A stretch of DNA of 60,814 nucleotides from an uncultured Clostridia bacterium. Lineage in GTDB: Bacteria > Bacillota > Clostridia > Oscillospirales > CAG-272. Of this stretch, positions 16,670-26,760 are shown one piece after another. Position 1 is the first letter of the stretch, and each line of letters opens with the position of its first letter. A program made the translations under genes and the position numbers. The stretch spans positions 1 through 60,814 of the forward strand of contig CALWTY010000006.1 of the NCBI GenBank assembly GCA_944384585.1. Direction: 5' to 3'. Under the pieces are notes generated by a model that saw only the letters and a list, made by a program, of their open reading frames with translations, was not told the origin of the DNA and searched no databases.

Positions 16670-17386
16670 ATGGCAGCATATGAGATAGAACGGCTTCTGA
16701 AAGAGAATTCCTACCCCGGCCGCGGGATCATCATCGGACAGTCCCCCGACGGGAAAAAGGCGATGATCGCCTATTTTATCATGGGGCGAAGCGAAAACAG
16801 CCGCAATCGGGTGTTCGAGTGCTTTGAGGACGGGATGAGGACCCGCGCCTTTGACGAATCGAAGCTCTCCGACCCCAGTCTTATCATCTATAATCCCTTC
16901 CGTCATACCGTCTGCACCGACATCATCACAAACGGCGATCAGACCGACACGATCTATGACGCATTGAAGGAGGGACGCAGCTTCGAGGACGCCCTCAGAT
17001 TGCGGGAATTCGAGCCGGATGCGCCGAACTATACGCCGAGGATCTCCGGCATCGCCTACTATTCCTTCAAGCGGCAGGTCTTCACCTATAAGCTCTCGAT
17101 CCTCAAGAGCGCAGACGGAAACCCCGCCTCCTGCCGCCGCTTTTTCTATGAGTATCCCCCTCTGCCCGGCGTCGGACATTTTATCCACACCTATCGCTGC
17201 GACGGAAATCCCATCCCCTCCTTCTGCGGAGAGCCGGAGGAAATCGCCCTTCCCGATACCGCGGAGGAGCTGGCGAAGACGCTGTGGGGCAGCCTCAACG
17301 AGAGCAATAAGGTCTCGCTTTACGTCCGGTCCGTCCCGCTTGACGGAAGCAAGCCCACCGAGCTTGTGATCAACAAGAATTCCTGA
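16670..17386 (+). CDS. purO: IMP cyclohydrolase, PurO-type
   Basis: A 238-residue protein of the archaeal-like IMP cyclohydrolase family (PF07826), which closes FAICAR to IMP. Recognisable blocks are SYPGRGIIIGQS, AYFIMGRSENSRNR and YNPFRHT near the N-terminus, and TPRISGI in the middle. Most bacteria use the N-terminal half of bifunctional PurH for this step; here that half is absent and the next gene supplies only the transformylase. ATG 16670 lies 1 nt after the purN stop, with AAAGGAGAA just upstream. Confidence 0.85.
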   Translation: MAAYEIERLLKENSYPGRGIIIGQSPDGKKAMIAYFIMGRSENSRNRVFECFEDGMRTRAFDESKLSDPSLIIYNPFRHTVCTDIITNGDQTDTIYDALKEGRSFEDALRLREFEPDAPNYTPRISGIAYYSFKRQVFTYKLSILKSADGNPASCRRFFYEYPPLPGVGHFIHTYRCDGNPIPSFCGEPEEIALPDTAEELAKTLWGSLNESNKVSLYVRSVPLDGSKPTELVINKNS

Positions 17387-17412
17387 TTATTTCGGAGCAA
17401 GGAGTAGTGCCA

Positions 17413-18597
17413 ATGAACGAATTTCAGCTGAAATACGGGTGCAATCCCAACCAGAAGCCCTCCCGCATCTATATGGACAACGGGGAGGAGCTGCCGATCG
17501 AGGTGCTGTCCGGCCGACCCGGCTACATCAATTTTCTTGACGCCTTCAATTCCTGGCAGCTCGTGCGGGAGCTGAAGGAGGCGACGGGGCTTCCCTCCGC
17601 GACCTCCTTCAAGCACGTCAGCCCCACCTCCGGCGCCGTCGCCGTTCCGCTCTCCGCGGAACTGAAGCGGGCCTGCTTCGTCGACGATATCGAGGGGCTG
17701 GACGACTCCCCCCTGGCCTGCGCCTATGCCCGTGCAAGAGGCACGGACAGAATGTCCTCCTTCGGGGACTGGATCGCGCTCTCCGACGTCTGCGACGCTG
17801 TCACCGCCTCCCTGATCAAGCGGGAGGTCTCCGACGGAATCATTGCGCCGGGCTATACCCCCGAGGCGCTGGAGCTTTTGCGGAGCAAGCGCAAGGGAAG
17901 CTACAATATCGTGAAGATCGATCCCTCCTATCGCCCCGCTCCCATCGAGCGGAAGCAGGTCTTCGGCATCACCTTTGAACAGGGACGGAACGACTTTCGG
18001 ATCAACGAAGCGCTGCTCTCCGAAATCGTGACGAAGAACAAGACGCTGCCGACCGACGCGGTGCGGGATCTGATCGTCTCGCTTATCACCCTGAAATACA
18101 CCCAGTCGAACTCGGTCTGCTATGCCCGCGACGGACAGGCGATCGGGGTGGGCGCAGGCCAGCAGTCGCGGATTCACTGTACCCGTCTGGCGGGCGGGAA
18201 GGCCGATACATGGCATCTGAGACAGTATGAGAAGGTGCTTTCGCTCCCCTTCCGCTCCGATCTCGGCCGCGCCGACCGCGACAACGTCATAGACGGCTAT
18301 ATCAATCGGAACGAGGAGGATGTCTGCGCCGACGGCGTATGGCAGCGCTATTTTGAGCGCCGCCCCGAGCCGCTGACCGAGCGGGAGGCGGCGGATTATC
18401 TCTCCTCCATCCGCGGCGTATCCCTCGGCTCCGACGCCTTCTTCCCGTTCAGCGACAACATCGAGCGGGCAAGGCGCAGCGGCGTTTCCTATATCGCCGA
18501 GCCGGGCGGCTCGATCCGCGACGACGCCGTCATCGCGTGCTGCGACCGCTACGATATGGTCATGGCCTTCACCGGCATGAGACTGTTCCATCACTGA
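17413..18597 (+). CDS. AICAR transformylase (stand-alone PurH C-terminal domain)
   Basis: A 394-residue protein equivalent to the transformylase half of PurH: KYGCNPNQKPS at the N-terminus, SFKHVSPTSGAVA with the catalytic Lys-His pair, LKYTQSNSVCYARDGQ, GAGQQSRIHCTRLAG, and SDAFFPFSDNI near the C-terminus. It transfers formyl from 10-formyl-THF to AICAR (ZMP), so its substrate is the ligand of the operon riboswitch. The cyclohydrolase domain is missing and replaced by the upstream purO. ATG 17413 lies 8 nt after AAGGAG; the GTG at 17407 is too close to it. Confidence 0.92.
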   Translation: MNEFQLKYGCNPNQKPSRIYMDNGEELPIEVLSGRPGYINFLDAFNSWQLVRELKEATGLPSATSFKHVSPTSGAVAVPLSAELKRACFVDDIEGLDDSPLACAYARARGTDRMSSFGDWIALSDVCDAVTASLIKREVSDGIIAPGYTPEALELLRSKRKGSYNIVKIDPSYRPAPIERKQVFGITFEQGRNDFRINEALLSEIVTKNKTLPTDAVRDLIVSLITLKYTQSNSVCYARDGQAIGVGAGQQSRIHCTRLAGGKADTWHLRQYEKVLSLPFRSDLGRADRDNVIDGYINRNEEDVCADGVWQRYFERRPEPLTEREAADYLSSIRGVSLGSDAFFPFSDNIERARRSGVSYIAEPGGSIRDDAVIACCDRYDMVMAFTGMRLFHH

Positions 18598-18616
18598 TCG
18601 GGTCGGGAGGGAAGCC

Positions 18617-19888
18617 ATGGATATTCTGGTAATCGGCGGAGGCGGCCGTGAACACGCCATCATTAAAAAACTGAAGGGCTGCGACGGGGTCGATACTGTG
18701 TATGCTCTGCCGGGCAACGCCGGTATGGAGGGGGACGCGGTCTGCGTCCCGATCGGCGCGAAGGATCTTGACGGGATCGTCGCCTTTGCGCTGGAAAAGA
18801 AGATCGGATACGCAGTGGTCGCTCCCGATGATCCCCTTGTGCTGGGGGCGGTCGACCGCCTTTCCGATGCCGGCGTGAAGTGCTTCGGCCCGAATGCCGC
18901 CGCCGCGCAGATCGAGGGAAGCAAAATCTTTGCCAAGAATCTGATGAAGAAATACGGCATTCCGACGGCGGCCTATGAGACGTTTGACAACGAGGCGGAG
19001 GCGGAGGCCTATCTGAACACCGTCTCATATCCGGCGGTCATCAAGGCCGACGGGCTGGCGCTCGGCAAGGGCGTGACTATTGCCGCTTCGAAGGAAGAGG
19101 CGGTGTCGGCGCTCCGCTCGATGATGGAGGACAAGGTCTTCGGGGAGAGCGGCTCGCGCGTGGTCATCGAGGAGTTTCTGACAGGCCCTGAGGTATCGGT
19201 GCTGGCTTTTACCGACGGGAAAACCATTAAGCCGATGGTCTCCTCGATGGATCATAAAAGAGCCCATGACGGGGACGAAGGGCCGAATACCGGCGGAATG
19301 GGAACCGTCGCGCCGAATCCCTATTATACCGAAGAGATCGCGGAGCGCTGTATGCAGACCATCTTCCTGCCCACCGTGAAGGCGATGAACAGCGAGGGAC
19401 GGTGCTTTAAGGGTTGCCTTTATTTCGGGCTGATGCTTACCCCGGACGGCCCGAAGGTCATCGAGTACAACTGCCGCTTCGGTGATCCCGAGACCCAGGT
19501 GGTGCTGCCGCTGCTTAAGAGCGATCTCTTTGCGATCATGCGGGCCACCACCGACGGCACGCTCGACCGCACCGAGGTGCTGTTCTCGAAGGAGTCGGCC
19601 TGCTGCGTGATCGTTGCTTCCGAGGGTTATCCGAGGAAATATGAAAGCGGCTTTCCGCTGACCCTTCCCGCCGATACCGGGAGGGATTTCACCTTTGTCG
19701 CAGGCGCGAAGCGGAACGAGGCGGCAGAGCTGGTCAGCGCGGGGGGGCGTGTCGTCGGCGTGACGTCGGTCAGACCGACGCTGTCCGAGGCGATTGACGC
19801 CGCGTACCGAAGGACGGAACAGGTCGGTCTTGCAAACGGTTATTTCCGACGCGATATCGGAAAACGGGCGCTGGAAGCCAAAGAATAA
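18617..19888 (+). CDS. purD: Phosphoribosylamine-glycine ligase
   Basis: A 423-residue GAR synthetase with an ATP-grasp fold. MDILVIGGGGREHAI is the N-terminal nucleotide-binding motif; VIKADGLALGKGV and the PNTGGMGTVAP block mark the ATP-grasp centre, and EYNCRFGDPETQ the metal-binding loop. It joins glycine to phosphoribosylamine made by PurF. GGGAGGGAAG precedes the ATG, 19 nt after the transformylase stop. Confidence 0.95.
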   Translation: MDILVIGGGGREHAIIKKLKGCDGVDTVYALPGNAGMEGDAVCVPIGAKDLDGIVAFALEKKIGYAVVAPDDPLVLGAVDRLSDAGVKCFGPNAAAAQIEGSKIFAKNLMKKYGIPTAAYETFDNEAEAEAYLNTVSYPAVIKADGLALGKGVTIAASKEEAVSALRSMMEDKVFGESGSRVVIEEFLTGPEVSVLAFTDGKTIKPMVSSMDHKRAHDGDEGPNTGGMGTVAPNPYYTEEIAERCMQTIFLPTVKAMNSEGRCFKGCLYFGLMLTPDGPKVIEYNCRFGDPETQVVLPLLKSDLFAIMRATTDGTLDRTEVLFSKESACCVIVASEGYPRKYESGFPLTLPADTGRDFTFVAGAKRNEAAELVSAGGRVVGVTSVRPTLSEAIDAAYRRTEQVGLANGYFRRDIGKRALEAKE

Positions 19889-19906
19889 ACGATACGGAGA
19901 GAGTTC

Positions 19907-22900
19907 ATGGTCTACAGATTATATGTTGAGAAAAAGCCGGGGCTGGACAACGAGGCCGCGGCGCTGGCGGAGGATATCCGCTCCTTCCTCGGAATCGGAT
20001 CGCTGACAAAGCTGCGCCTCTTCAACCGCTACGATGTGGAGAATATTTCGGAGGAGCTGCTACTTTCCTGCCGCGATACCGTTTTTTCCGAGCCGCAGCT
20101 TGATACCGTGACGGAATCGCTTCCGGAGGAGGAGGCGGCGGTGATCGCCGTCGAATATCTGCCGGGTCAGTTCGACGCCAGAGCCGATTCCGCGGCACAG
20201 TGCATCCAGATCATCTCCAAGGCGGACCGCCCGGAGGTCAGAACCGCCAGGATCTATCTCCTGTACGGCGCGCTGACCGCCGAGGAGATCGACGCCGTCA
20301 GAAAATATGTCATCAACCCCGTCGAGAGCCGCGAGGCATCCCTTGCGCTGCCTGCCACCCTCAAGGCTGAGTACGCCGTTCCGACCGAGGTGCAGACCCT
20401 GACCGGCTTCACCTCCCTTGACGACCGGCAGCTTGCCGATTTCGTCGCGGAAAAAGGGCTGGCAATGGATCTTGACGATATCCGCTTCTGCCGTGATTAT
20501 TTCAGAACCGAGCGGCGCGACCCCACCATTACCGAGATCCGCATGATCGATACCTATTGGTCGGATCACTGCCGTCATACCACCTTTCTCACGACCATTG
20601 ACCGTGTCTGCTTTGATGATCCGATGATCGAGAAGGCCTATCTCGATTATCTGTCGGTGCGGCGGGAGCTTGGCAGGACAAAGCCGGTCAACCTGATGGA
20701 CGTGGCGACGCTGGCGGTGCGCTGGCTGAAGAAGAACGGGAAGCTCGATCGCCTCGACGAGTCGGAGGAGATCAACGCCTGCACCGTCAGGATCACCGTG
20801 ACGGTCGACGGCAAGGAAGAGCCGTGGCTGCTTCTCTTCAAGAACGAGACCCATAATCACCCTACTGAGATCGAGCCGTTCGGCGGCGCCGCCACCTGTA
20901 TCGGCGGCGCGATCCGCGATCCCTTGTCCGGACGTGCCTATGTCTACGGCGCGATGCGTCTGACCGGCGCCGCCGATCCGCTGACGCCGGTCGAAAAGAC
21001 CCTCCCCGGCAAGCTGCCGCAGAGGAAGATCGTGACCACCGCTGCCGCCGGCTATTCCTCCTACGGAAACCAGATCGGTCTTGCGACGGGACAGGTGGAC
21101 GAGCTGTATCATGAAGGCTACGCCGCCAAGCGGATGGAGATCGGCGCAGTTATCGCCGCCGCTCCCGCCGAAAATGTGCGTCGGGAGCGCCCCGCGCCGG
21201 GAGACGCCGTCATTCTGCTCGGCGGACGGACGGGTCGTGACGGCTGCGGCGGCGCGACAGGCTCCTCGAAATCCCATAATCTCCGGTCCCTCGAAAGCTG
21301 TGGCGCGGAGGTGCAGAAGGGCAACGCGCCGGTCGAGCGCAAGCTCCAGCGCCTTTTCCGCGATCCCGAAGCCTCCCGCCTGATCAAGCGCTGCAATGAT
21401 TTCGGCGCGGGCGGTGTTTCGGTGGCGATCGGAGAGCTTGCCGACGGACTTTTCATCGATCTCAATACCGTCCCCAAAAAATACGAGGGGCTTGACGGCA
21501 CCGAGCTTGCCATCAGCGAATCGCAGGAGAGAATGGCGGTCGTGGTGGACGCGAAGGATGTCTCACGCTTCCTTGAGCTTGCCGATCGGGAGAACCTTGA
21601 GGCGACCGTGGTGGCGGAGGTCACCGCCGCTCCCCGCCTTGTGATGGAATGGAACGGCAAGCGTATTGTCGATCTGTCGCGGGAATTTCTCAACTCCAAC
21701 GGCGCGGAAAAGCATATTGAGATTGCCGTCGCCGCCCCGCAGGATTATCGGAAGGAGATCCCCTCCGATTTTGCCGACGGAATGAGGGCGCTGGCCTCCG
21801 ATCTCAACGTCTGCTCCAAGCGCGGGCTTTCGGAGCGCTTCGATTCGACCATCGGCGCGGGCACGGTCATGATGCCCTTCGGCGGAAAGCATCAGCTGAC
21901 CCCGTCGCAGGCCATGGTCACCCTGATCTCGGTCGAACAGGGGCATACTGACGACTGTTCGCTGATGGCATGGGGCTTCAACCCTTACATTTCCGAAAAG
22001 AGCCCCTATCACGGCGCGTATCTGGCCGTGGTGGAGTCGGTCTCCAGGCTGATCGCCGCCGGCGCTTCCTTCTCGGAGGTCTATCTGACCTTCCAGGAGT
22101 ATTTTGAAAAGCCGATGAAGGATCCCGGGCGCTGGGGCAAGCCGCTTGCCGCTCTGCTCGGCGCGTTCGAGGCGCAGAAGGAGCTCGGCATCGGTGCGAT
22201 CGGCGGAAAGGACTCCATGAGCGGCAGCTTCGAGAAGCTCGATGTGCCGCCGACGCTGGTTTCCTTTGCCGTGACCACCGCTGTCACCGACGATATCCGG
22301 TCAAACTGCTTCCAGAAAGCGGGAAGCACCGTCTGGTTGCTGACCCCCGCCCTTGATGAGCGCGGGCTGCCCGATCCGGAATCGCTGATCTCGCTCTTCC
22401 GACAGGTCAGGAAACTTTCGGAGGAGGGCGCGGTGCTGTCTGCCTACACCCCCGGCTACGGCGGTGTGGCGGAGGCGGTCATGAAGATGTGCTTCGGGGA
22501 GGGACTGTCCTTCACCTTCGACGAGTCGATCCGGGCGGAGGAACTGTTTGGCTATTGCTACGGCAGCTTCCTGCTGGAGCTGCGGGACGGCTTCTCTGCG
22601 GGACGACGGCTCGGACGGGTGGAAAACGACGGGCTTCTCCGCTTCGGGGACTCCGTCATCTCCTTTGACGAGCTGCTTCCGCTCTATGAAAATAAGCTCG
22701 AGCCGGTCTTCCCCTGCAATATCCCGACGCAGGCGGAAAAGCCGCCGCGCTATACCTATACCGGAGGGCGCAAAGCCTACTGCTCGCAGACCTTTGCCAA
22801 GCCCCGCGTGCTGATCCCGGTCTTCCCGGGCACCAACTGCGAATACGATTCCGCCAAGGTCTTTGCCGACGCGGGCGCCGTTCCGGAAATTTTCGTGATC

Positions 22901-23599
22901 AATAACCTCACCTCCGGTGGGATCACCGAATCGGTCTCTGCTTTTGCCGAAAAGACGGCTGCCTCCCAGATCGTCTTTATCCCCGGCGGTTTTTCGGGCG
23001 GAGACGAGCCCGACGGCTCCGGCAAGTTCATCACCGCCTTCTTCCGCAATCGCGAGGTGAAGAACGCCGTGACCGAGCTGCTCGATTCCCGCATGGGTCT
23101 GATGGCGGGGATCTGCAACGGCTTCCAGGCGCTGATCAAGCTGGGGCTTGTTCCCTACGGTCGGATCATCGATCCCGATGAAAGCTGCCCGACCCTCACC
23201 TACAATACCATCGGACGGCATCAGTCAAGGCTGGTCCGCACCCGCATCGCCTCCAATCTTTCCCCGTGGCTGTCGGAGGTGGAGCCCGGCGACATCATCA
23301 CCGTTCCGATCTCCCACGGAGAGGGGCGCTTCATCGCGCCGGACGGCATGATCGCGGCGCTTGCGGAGGCGGGACAGATCGCCACGCAGTATGTCGATCT
23401 CGACGGGGAGCCGACCTATGACATCCGCTTCAACCCGAACGGCTCTTTCGACGCGGTGGAGGGAATCACCAGCCCGGACGGCCGGGTATTCGGAAAGATG
23501 GGACATTCCGAGCGCATCGGACGCGGACTTTACCGCAACGTGGCGGGGAATTTCGAAATCGGAATGTTCCGCAGCGCAGTCAGATATTTCAGTCTCTGA
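19907..23599 (+). CDS. purL: Phosphoribosylformylglycinamidine synthase, fused PurL-PurQ form
   Basis: A 1230-residue single-chain FGAM synthase. An N-terminal PurS-like domain precedes two AIR-synthase-like halves ([12 protein letters not shown] linker, [20 protein letters not shown] active-site strand, a second half with [11 protein letters not shown]), and a class I glutaminase domain ends the protein ([17 protein letters not shown] with C1070, and HGEGRF). It converts FGAR and glutamine to FGAM. Many Bacillota use three separate genes (purS, purQ, purL); this fused form occurs in Clostridia and Proteobacteria. It begins 18 nt after purD. Confidence 0.95.
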   Translation: MVYRLYVEKKPGLDNEAAALAEDIRSFLGIGSLTKLRLFNRYDVENISEELLLSCRDTVFSEPQLDTVTESLPEEEAAVIAVEYLPGQFDARADSAAQCIQIISKADRPEVRTARIYLLYGALTAEEIDAVRKYVINPVESREASLALPATLKAEYAVPTEVQTLTGFTSLDDRQLADFVAEKGLAMDLDDIRFCRDYFRTERRDPTITEIRMIDTYWSDHCRHTTFLTTIDRVCFDDPMIEKAYLDYLSVRRELGRTKPVNLMDVATLAVRWLKKNGKLDRLDESEEINACTVRITVTVDGKEEPWLLLFKNETHNHPTEIEPFGGAATCIGGAIRDPLSGRAYVYGAMRLTGAADPLTPVEKTLPGKLPQRKIVTTAAAGYSSYGNQIGLATGQVDELYHEGYAAKRMEIGAVIAAAPAENVRRERPAPGDAVILLGGRTGRDGCGGATGSSKSHNLRSLESCGAEVQKGNAPVERKLQRLFRDPEASRLIKRCNDFGAGGVSVAIGELADGLFIDLNTVPKKYEGLDGTELAISESQERMAVVVDAKDVSRFLELADRENLEATVVAEVTAAPRLVMEWNGKRIVDLSREFLNSNGAEKHIEIAVAAPQDYRKEIPSDFADGMRALASDLNVCSKRGLSERFDSTIGAGTVMMPFGGKHQLTPSQAMVTLISVEQGHTDDCSLMAWGFNPYISEKSPYHGAYLAVVESVSRLIAAGASFSEVYLTFQEYFEKPMKDPGRWGKPLAALLGAFEAQKELGIGAIGGKDSMSGSFEKLDVPPTLVSFAVTTAVTDDIRSNCFQKAGSTVWLLTPALDERGLPDPESLISLFRQVRKLSEEGAVLSAYTPGYGGVAEAVMKMCFGEGLSFTFDESIRAEELFGYCYGSFLLELRDGFSAGRRLGRVENDGLLRFGDSVISFDELLPLYENKLEPVFPCNIPTQAEKPPRYTYTGGRKAYCSQTFAKPRVLIPVFPGTNCEYDSAKVFADAGAVPEIFVINNLTSGGITESVSAFAEKTAASQIVFIPGGFSGGDEPDGSGKFITAFFRNREVKNAVTELLDSRMGLMAGICNGFQALIKLGLVPYGRIIDPDESCPTLTYNTIGRHQSRLVRTRIASNLSPWLSEVEPGDIITVPISHGEGRFIAPDGMIAALAEAGQIATQYVDLDGEPTYDIRFNPNGSFDAVEGITSPDGRVFGKMGHSERIGRGLYRNVAGNFEIGMFRSAVRYFSL

Positions 23600-23618
23600 A
23601 ACAGCAAGGGGGTATTCT

Positions 23619-25295
23619 ATGGCATACTTATCGGATATTGAGATCGCACAGTCGGTCACGCCGAAGCCGATTGCCGAGATCGCAAAGGCGCTGGGCATCG
23701 ATCCCGAAGGGATCGAGCCTTACGGAAAATATAAAGCGAAGCTCCCTCTGTCGCTCCTCGGCGGAGCGGGGAAGCGGGGCAAGCTGATCCTGGTCACCGC
23801 CATTACTCCGACGCCGGCGGGGGAGGGGAAGACCACCACTACGATCGGACTGGCCGACGGGCTGCGCCGTATCGGGAAGAAATCGGTCGTTGCTCTCCGC
23901 GAGCCCTCCCTCGGGCCTGTGTTCGGCGTGAAGGGCGGGGCAGCGGGCGGCGGCTACGCACAGGTCATCCCGATGGAAGATATCAATCTCCATTTTACGG
24001 GGGACTTCCATGCGATCTCGGCGGCGAACAACCTGCTGGCCGCTATGATCGATAATCACATCTATCAGGGCAATGCCTTCGGCCTCGATCCGCGGCGGAT
24101 TACCTGGCGCCGCTGCGTCGATATGAACGACAGGCAGCTTCGCTTCGTCGTCGACGGCCTCGGCGGACGGGTCAACGGCGTTCCGCGGGAGGACGGCTAC
24201 GATATTTCGGTCGCCTCCGAGATCATGGCGGTGCTTTGCCTGTCTCGATCGCTTGCCGATCTGAAGGAGCGCCTCCGCGCGATCATCGTCGGCTATACCT
24301 ATGACGAAAAGCCGGTCACGGCGGGCGATCTCAAGGCGGCGGGCGCGATGGCGGCGCTGCTCAAGGACGCAATCAAGCCGAATCTCGTGCAGACGCTGGA
24401 GGGAACGCCCGCCATCGTCCACGGCGGACCGTTTGCCAATATCGCCCACGGCTGCAATTCGATTCTTGCGACGGAGGCGGCGCTGAAATTCGGGGATTAC
24501 GCCGTTACCGAGGCCGGCTTCGGCGCGGATCTCGGCGCGGAGAAATTCTTCGATATCAAATGCCGCACCGCGGGGCTCGTTCCCGACGCGGTGGTGGTGG
24601 TGGCGACGGTGCGGGCGCTGAAGATGCACGGCGGTGCACTGAAGTCGGAGCTGGGGGAGGAAAACCTCGAAGCGCTGGAAAAGGGGCTTCCCAACCTGCT
24701 CCGTCACGTTTCCAATATCCAAAACGTCTATCATCTGCCGGCCGTGGTGGCGATCAACCGCTTCCCGACCGATACCGACCGGGAGCTGAAGCTCGTCAAG
24801 GATCGTTGCGACGCGCTCGGCGTCAACGCCGTTCTCTCCGATGTGTGGGGGAAGGGCGGAGAGGGCGGAATTGCGCTGGCGGAAGCCGTCGCTGCGCTCT
24901 GCGACACCGACGCCCCGCCCCCCTTCTCCTTCAGCTATCCCCTTGAGCTTGGGATCGCGGAGAAAATTGAGGCGGTCGTCCGCCGGGTTTACGGCGGTGA
25001 GGGGATCAATCTCCTGCTGGCGGCAGCCAAGCAGATCGAACGCCTGACCGGGCTCGGCTTCGACAGGCTTCCGGTCTGTATCGCCAAGACGCAGTATTCC
25101 TTCTCCGATGACATGACGCGGCTCGGCGCGCCGAGCGGCTTTACGGTTACCGTCAAGAATGTCCGTGTTTCGGCGGGTGCAGGCTTCCTTGTCGTTCTGA
25201 CGGGCGATATCATGACCATGCCGGGGCTGCCGAAGACGCCTGCCGCCGAGCGGATCGATATCGACGAAAACGGCAGGATCACCGGCCTGTTCTGA
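23619..25295 (+). CDS. fhs: Formate-tetrahydrofolate ligase
   Basis: A 558-residue Fhs, which makes 10-formyl-THF from formate, THF and ATP. Motifs are the P-loop TPAGEGKT (about 65-72), [31 protein letters not shown] and FADLG-type [11 protein letters not shown]. Its product feeds PurN and the AICAR transformylase in the same operon, which fits control by a ZTP riboswitch. The ATG at 23619 follows AAGGGGG about 7 nt upstream. Confidence 0.95.
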   Translation: MAYLSDIEIAQSVTPKPIAEIAKALGIDPEGIEPYGKYKAKLPLSLLGGAGKRGKLILVTAITPTPAGEGKTTTTIGLADGLRRIGKKSVVALREPSLGPVFGVKGGAAGGGYAQVIPMEDINLHFTGDFHAISAANNLLAAMIDNHIYQGNAFGLDPRRITWRRCVDMNDRQLRFVVDGLGGRVNGVPREDGYDISVASEIMAVLCLSRSLADLKERLRAIIVGYTYDEKPVTAGDLKAAGAMAALLKDAIKPNLVQTLEGTPAIVHGGPFANIAHGCNSILATEAALKFGDYAVTEAGFGADLGAEKFFDIKCRTAGLVPDAVVVVATVRALKMHGGALKSELGEENLEALEKGLPNLLRHVSNIQNVYHLPAVVAINRFPTDTDRELKLVKDRCDALGVNAVLSDVWGKGGEGGIALAEAVAALCDTDAPPPFSFSYPLELGIAEKIEAVVRRVYGGEGINLLLAAAKQIERLTGLGFDRLPVCIAKTQYSFSDDMTRLGAPSGFTVTVKNVRVSAGAGFLVVLTGDIMTMPGLPKTPAAERIDIDENGRITGLF

Positions 25296-25312
25296 TTCCG
25301 AAGGAGATCGAT

Positions 25313-26113
25313 ATGGAGAAGCTGTATCTTTGGGAAAAGGGAAAAACTCCGTATTTCCGGGAGGAGTACGGGCAGGAGGAGCCGAATCTTGCGCCCTTTT
25401 TGCTCAACAACGGCAAGAAGAACGGCTGCGTGATCGTATGCCCCGGCGGAGCATACTGCATGAAAGGGCTTCATGAGGGGGATCCTGTCAGCCGGCGGCT
25501 CAATACCCTCGGGGTAAGCGCCTTTACCCTGGAATATCGGATCGCCCCTTATCGCTACCCTGCCGTGACGGGAGATCTGCTGCGGGCGATCCGCTACCTC
25601 CGCTATCACGCCGATGCGCTGGGGATCGACCCCGAAAAGATCGCGGTCCTCGGATTTTCGGCAGGGGGACATCTTGCCGTCTCCTCGCTCTGTACCTTTG
25701 ACTACGGACGGGAGGACGGCGACGAGATCGACCGGGTCAGCGCAAGGCCGGACGCGGCGATCCTCTGCTATCCCGTCGTCACCCTCGGCCGCTATACCAA
25801 CCGTCCCTCGCGGGACAACCTGATCGGAGGACTGCCCGACGAGGAGGAGCTGGAGCGCCGTCTGTCAGGGGAGCTGGCGGTGCGGGAGGATACTCCGCCC
25901 TGCTTCCTCTGGCACACCCAGAACGATGCAGGCGTGCCGGTGTACAATTCGCTGCAGCTGTATCAGGCGCTTTGCGAGAAGAATATACCCTCGGAGCTGC
26001 ACGTCTTTCCCTTCGGTCCGCACGGCATGGGGCTGGCGGAGGAGGATAAAAGCGTGTCGCAATGGGTAGCGCTGCTCGGTAGATGGCTTGATTTGATGGG
26101 ATTTGTGAAATAA
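25313..26113 (+). CDS. Alpha/beta hydrolase (esterase-like)
   Basis: A 266-residue serine hydrolase of the acetyl-esterase/xylanase-esterase type. VIVCPGGAYCMK gives the oxyanion region, GFSAGGHLA the nucleophile elbow, a C-terminal HTQNDAGVP the acid loop, and FPFGPHGMGLA the catalytic His. The natural substrate is not evident. It begins 18 nt after fhs with AAGGAG upstream, so it is probably transcribed with the purine genes although no purine role is known for it; it may be a hitch-hiker. Confidence 0.85.
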   Translation: MEKLYLWEKGKTPYFREEYGQEEPNLAPFLLNNGKKNGCVIVCPGGAYCMKGLHEGDPVSRRLNTLGVSAFTLEYRIAPYRYPAVTGDLLRAIRYLRYHADALGIDPEKIAVLGFSAGGHLAVSSLCTFDYGREDGDEIDRVSARPDAAILCYPVVTLGRYTNRPSRDNLIGGLPDEEELERRLSGELAVREDTPPCFLWHTQNDAGVPVYNSLQLYQALCEKNIPSELHVFPFGPHGMGLAEEDKSVSQWVALLGRWLDLMGFVK

Positions 26114-26139
26114 AATCCGAAAAAAACATGAAAAAGCTA

Positions 26140-26168
26140 TTGCATTATCGGAAAAAGTATGCTATAAT
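26140..26168 (+). promoter_or_regulatory. Sigma-A promoter of the rimP-nusA-infB operon
   Basis: TTGCAT (26140-26145), a 17-nt spacer and TATAAT (26163-26168) with extended -10 TGC. It is followed by the leader hairpin at 26190-26221. Confidence 0.8.
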
Positions 26169-26189
26169 AGCAATAGAATAAGATTAGGA

Positions 26190-26225
26190 GTTTAAGAGTA
26201 GGTTCGTGCCTGCTCTTAAACTTTT
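26190..26225 (+). terminator. Leader hairpin/attenuator before rimP
   Basis: GTTTAAGAGTAGG (26190-26202) pairs with CCTGCTCTTAAAC (26209-26221, one G-U pair) across the loop TTCGTG, followed by TTTTGTT. A similar short hairpin precedes rimP in many Bacillota. It could work as an attenuator, for example in feedback by NusA; that is inference. Confidence 0.65.
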
Positions 26226-26263
26226 GTTCGGGACAATTTTCCCCGGGCGGAAAGGACGAGCGG

Positions 26264-26737
26264 ATGGCAAATTCTCATAAGAATATCGCCGAGACGGTGG
26301 CGGACGGAATCCGGGCCTGCGTCGAGGAACAGGGCTGCATCCTCTGGGACGTCGAGTATCTCAAGGAGGGCGCAAGGCAGATCCTCCGGGTCACGATCGA
26401 TCGGGAGGACGGGGTGGATATCGACCGCTGCGAAGCAGTCCACCGTGCGATCGATCCCCTTCTTGACGAGCTTGACCCGATTCCGGTTGCCTATTATCTC
26501 GAGGTCTCCTCGCCGGGGCTGGAGCGGGAGCTGCGGCTGCCCTTTCATTACGCCTATGCCGTCGGGAAGCGGGTGGATCTGAAATTCTATACTGCCCTTG
26601 ACGGAGCAAAGCAGCTGACGGGTGTTCTGTCCGACTGCAGCGAGGAGGGCGTAGTGGTGGACGGCAAGCGGATTCCCTTTGATAAAATCGCCAAAGCCAA
26701 TATCCATTTTGATTTTCAGGATGAAGAAAGAAACTGA
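26264..26737 (+). CDS. rimP: Ribosome maturation factor RimP
   Basis: A 157-residue RimP, required for maturation of the 30S subunit. The two-domain family layout is visible: an N-terminal alpha/beta domain with DVEYLKEG...LRVTIDREDGVDIDRCEAVHR, then YYLEVSSPGLERELR leading into the Sm-like C-terminal domain. It heads the classical Bacillota order rimP-nusA-rnpM-ylxQ-infB. GGAAAGGACGAG precedes the ATG. Confidence 0.95.
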   Translation: MANSHKNIAETVADGIRACVEEQGCILWDVEYLKEGARQILRVTIDREDGVDIDRCEAVHRAIDPLLDELDPIPVAYYLEVSSPGLERELRLPFHYAYAVGKRVDLKFYTALDGAKQLTGVLSDCSEEGVVVDGKRIPFDKIAKANIHFDFQDEERN

Positions 26738-26760
26738 ATCGGAGGAAACGAAAAAATAAA

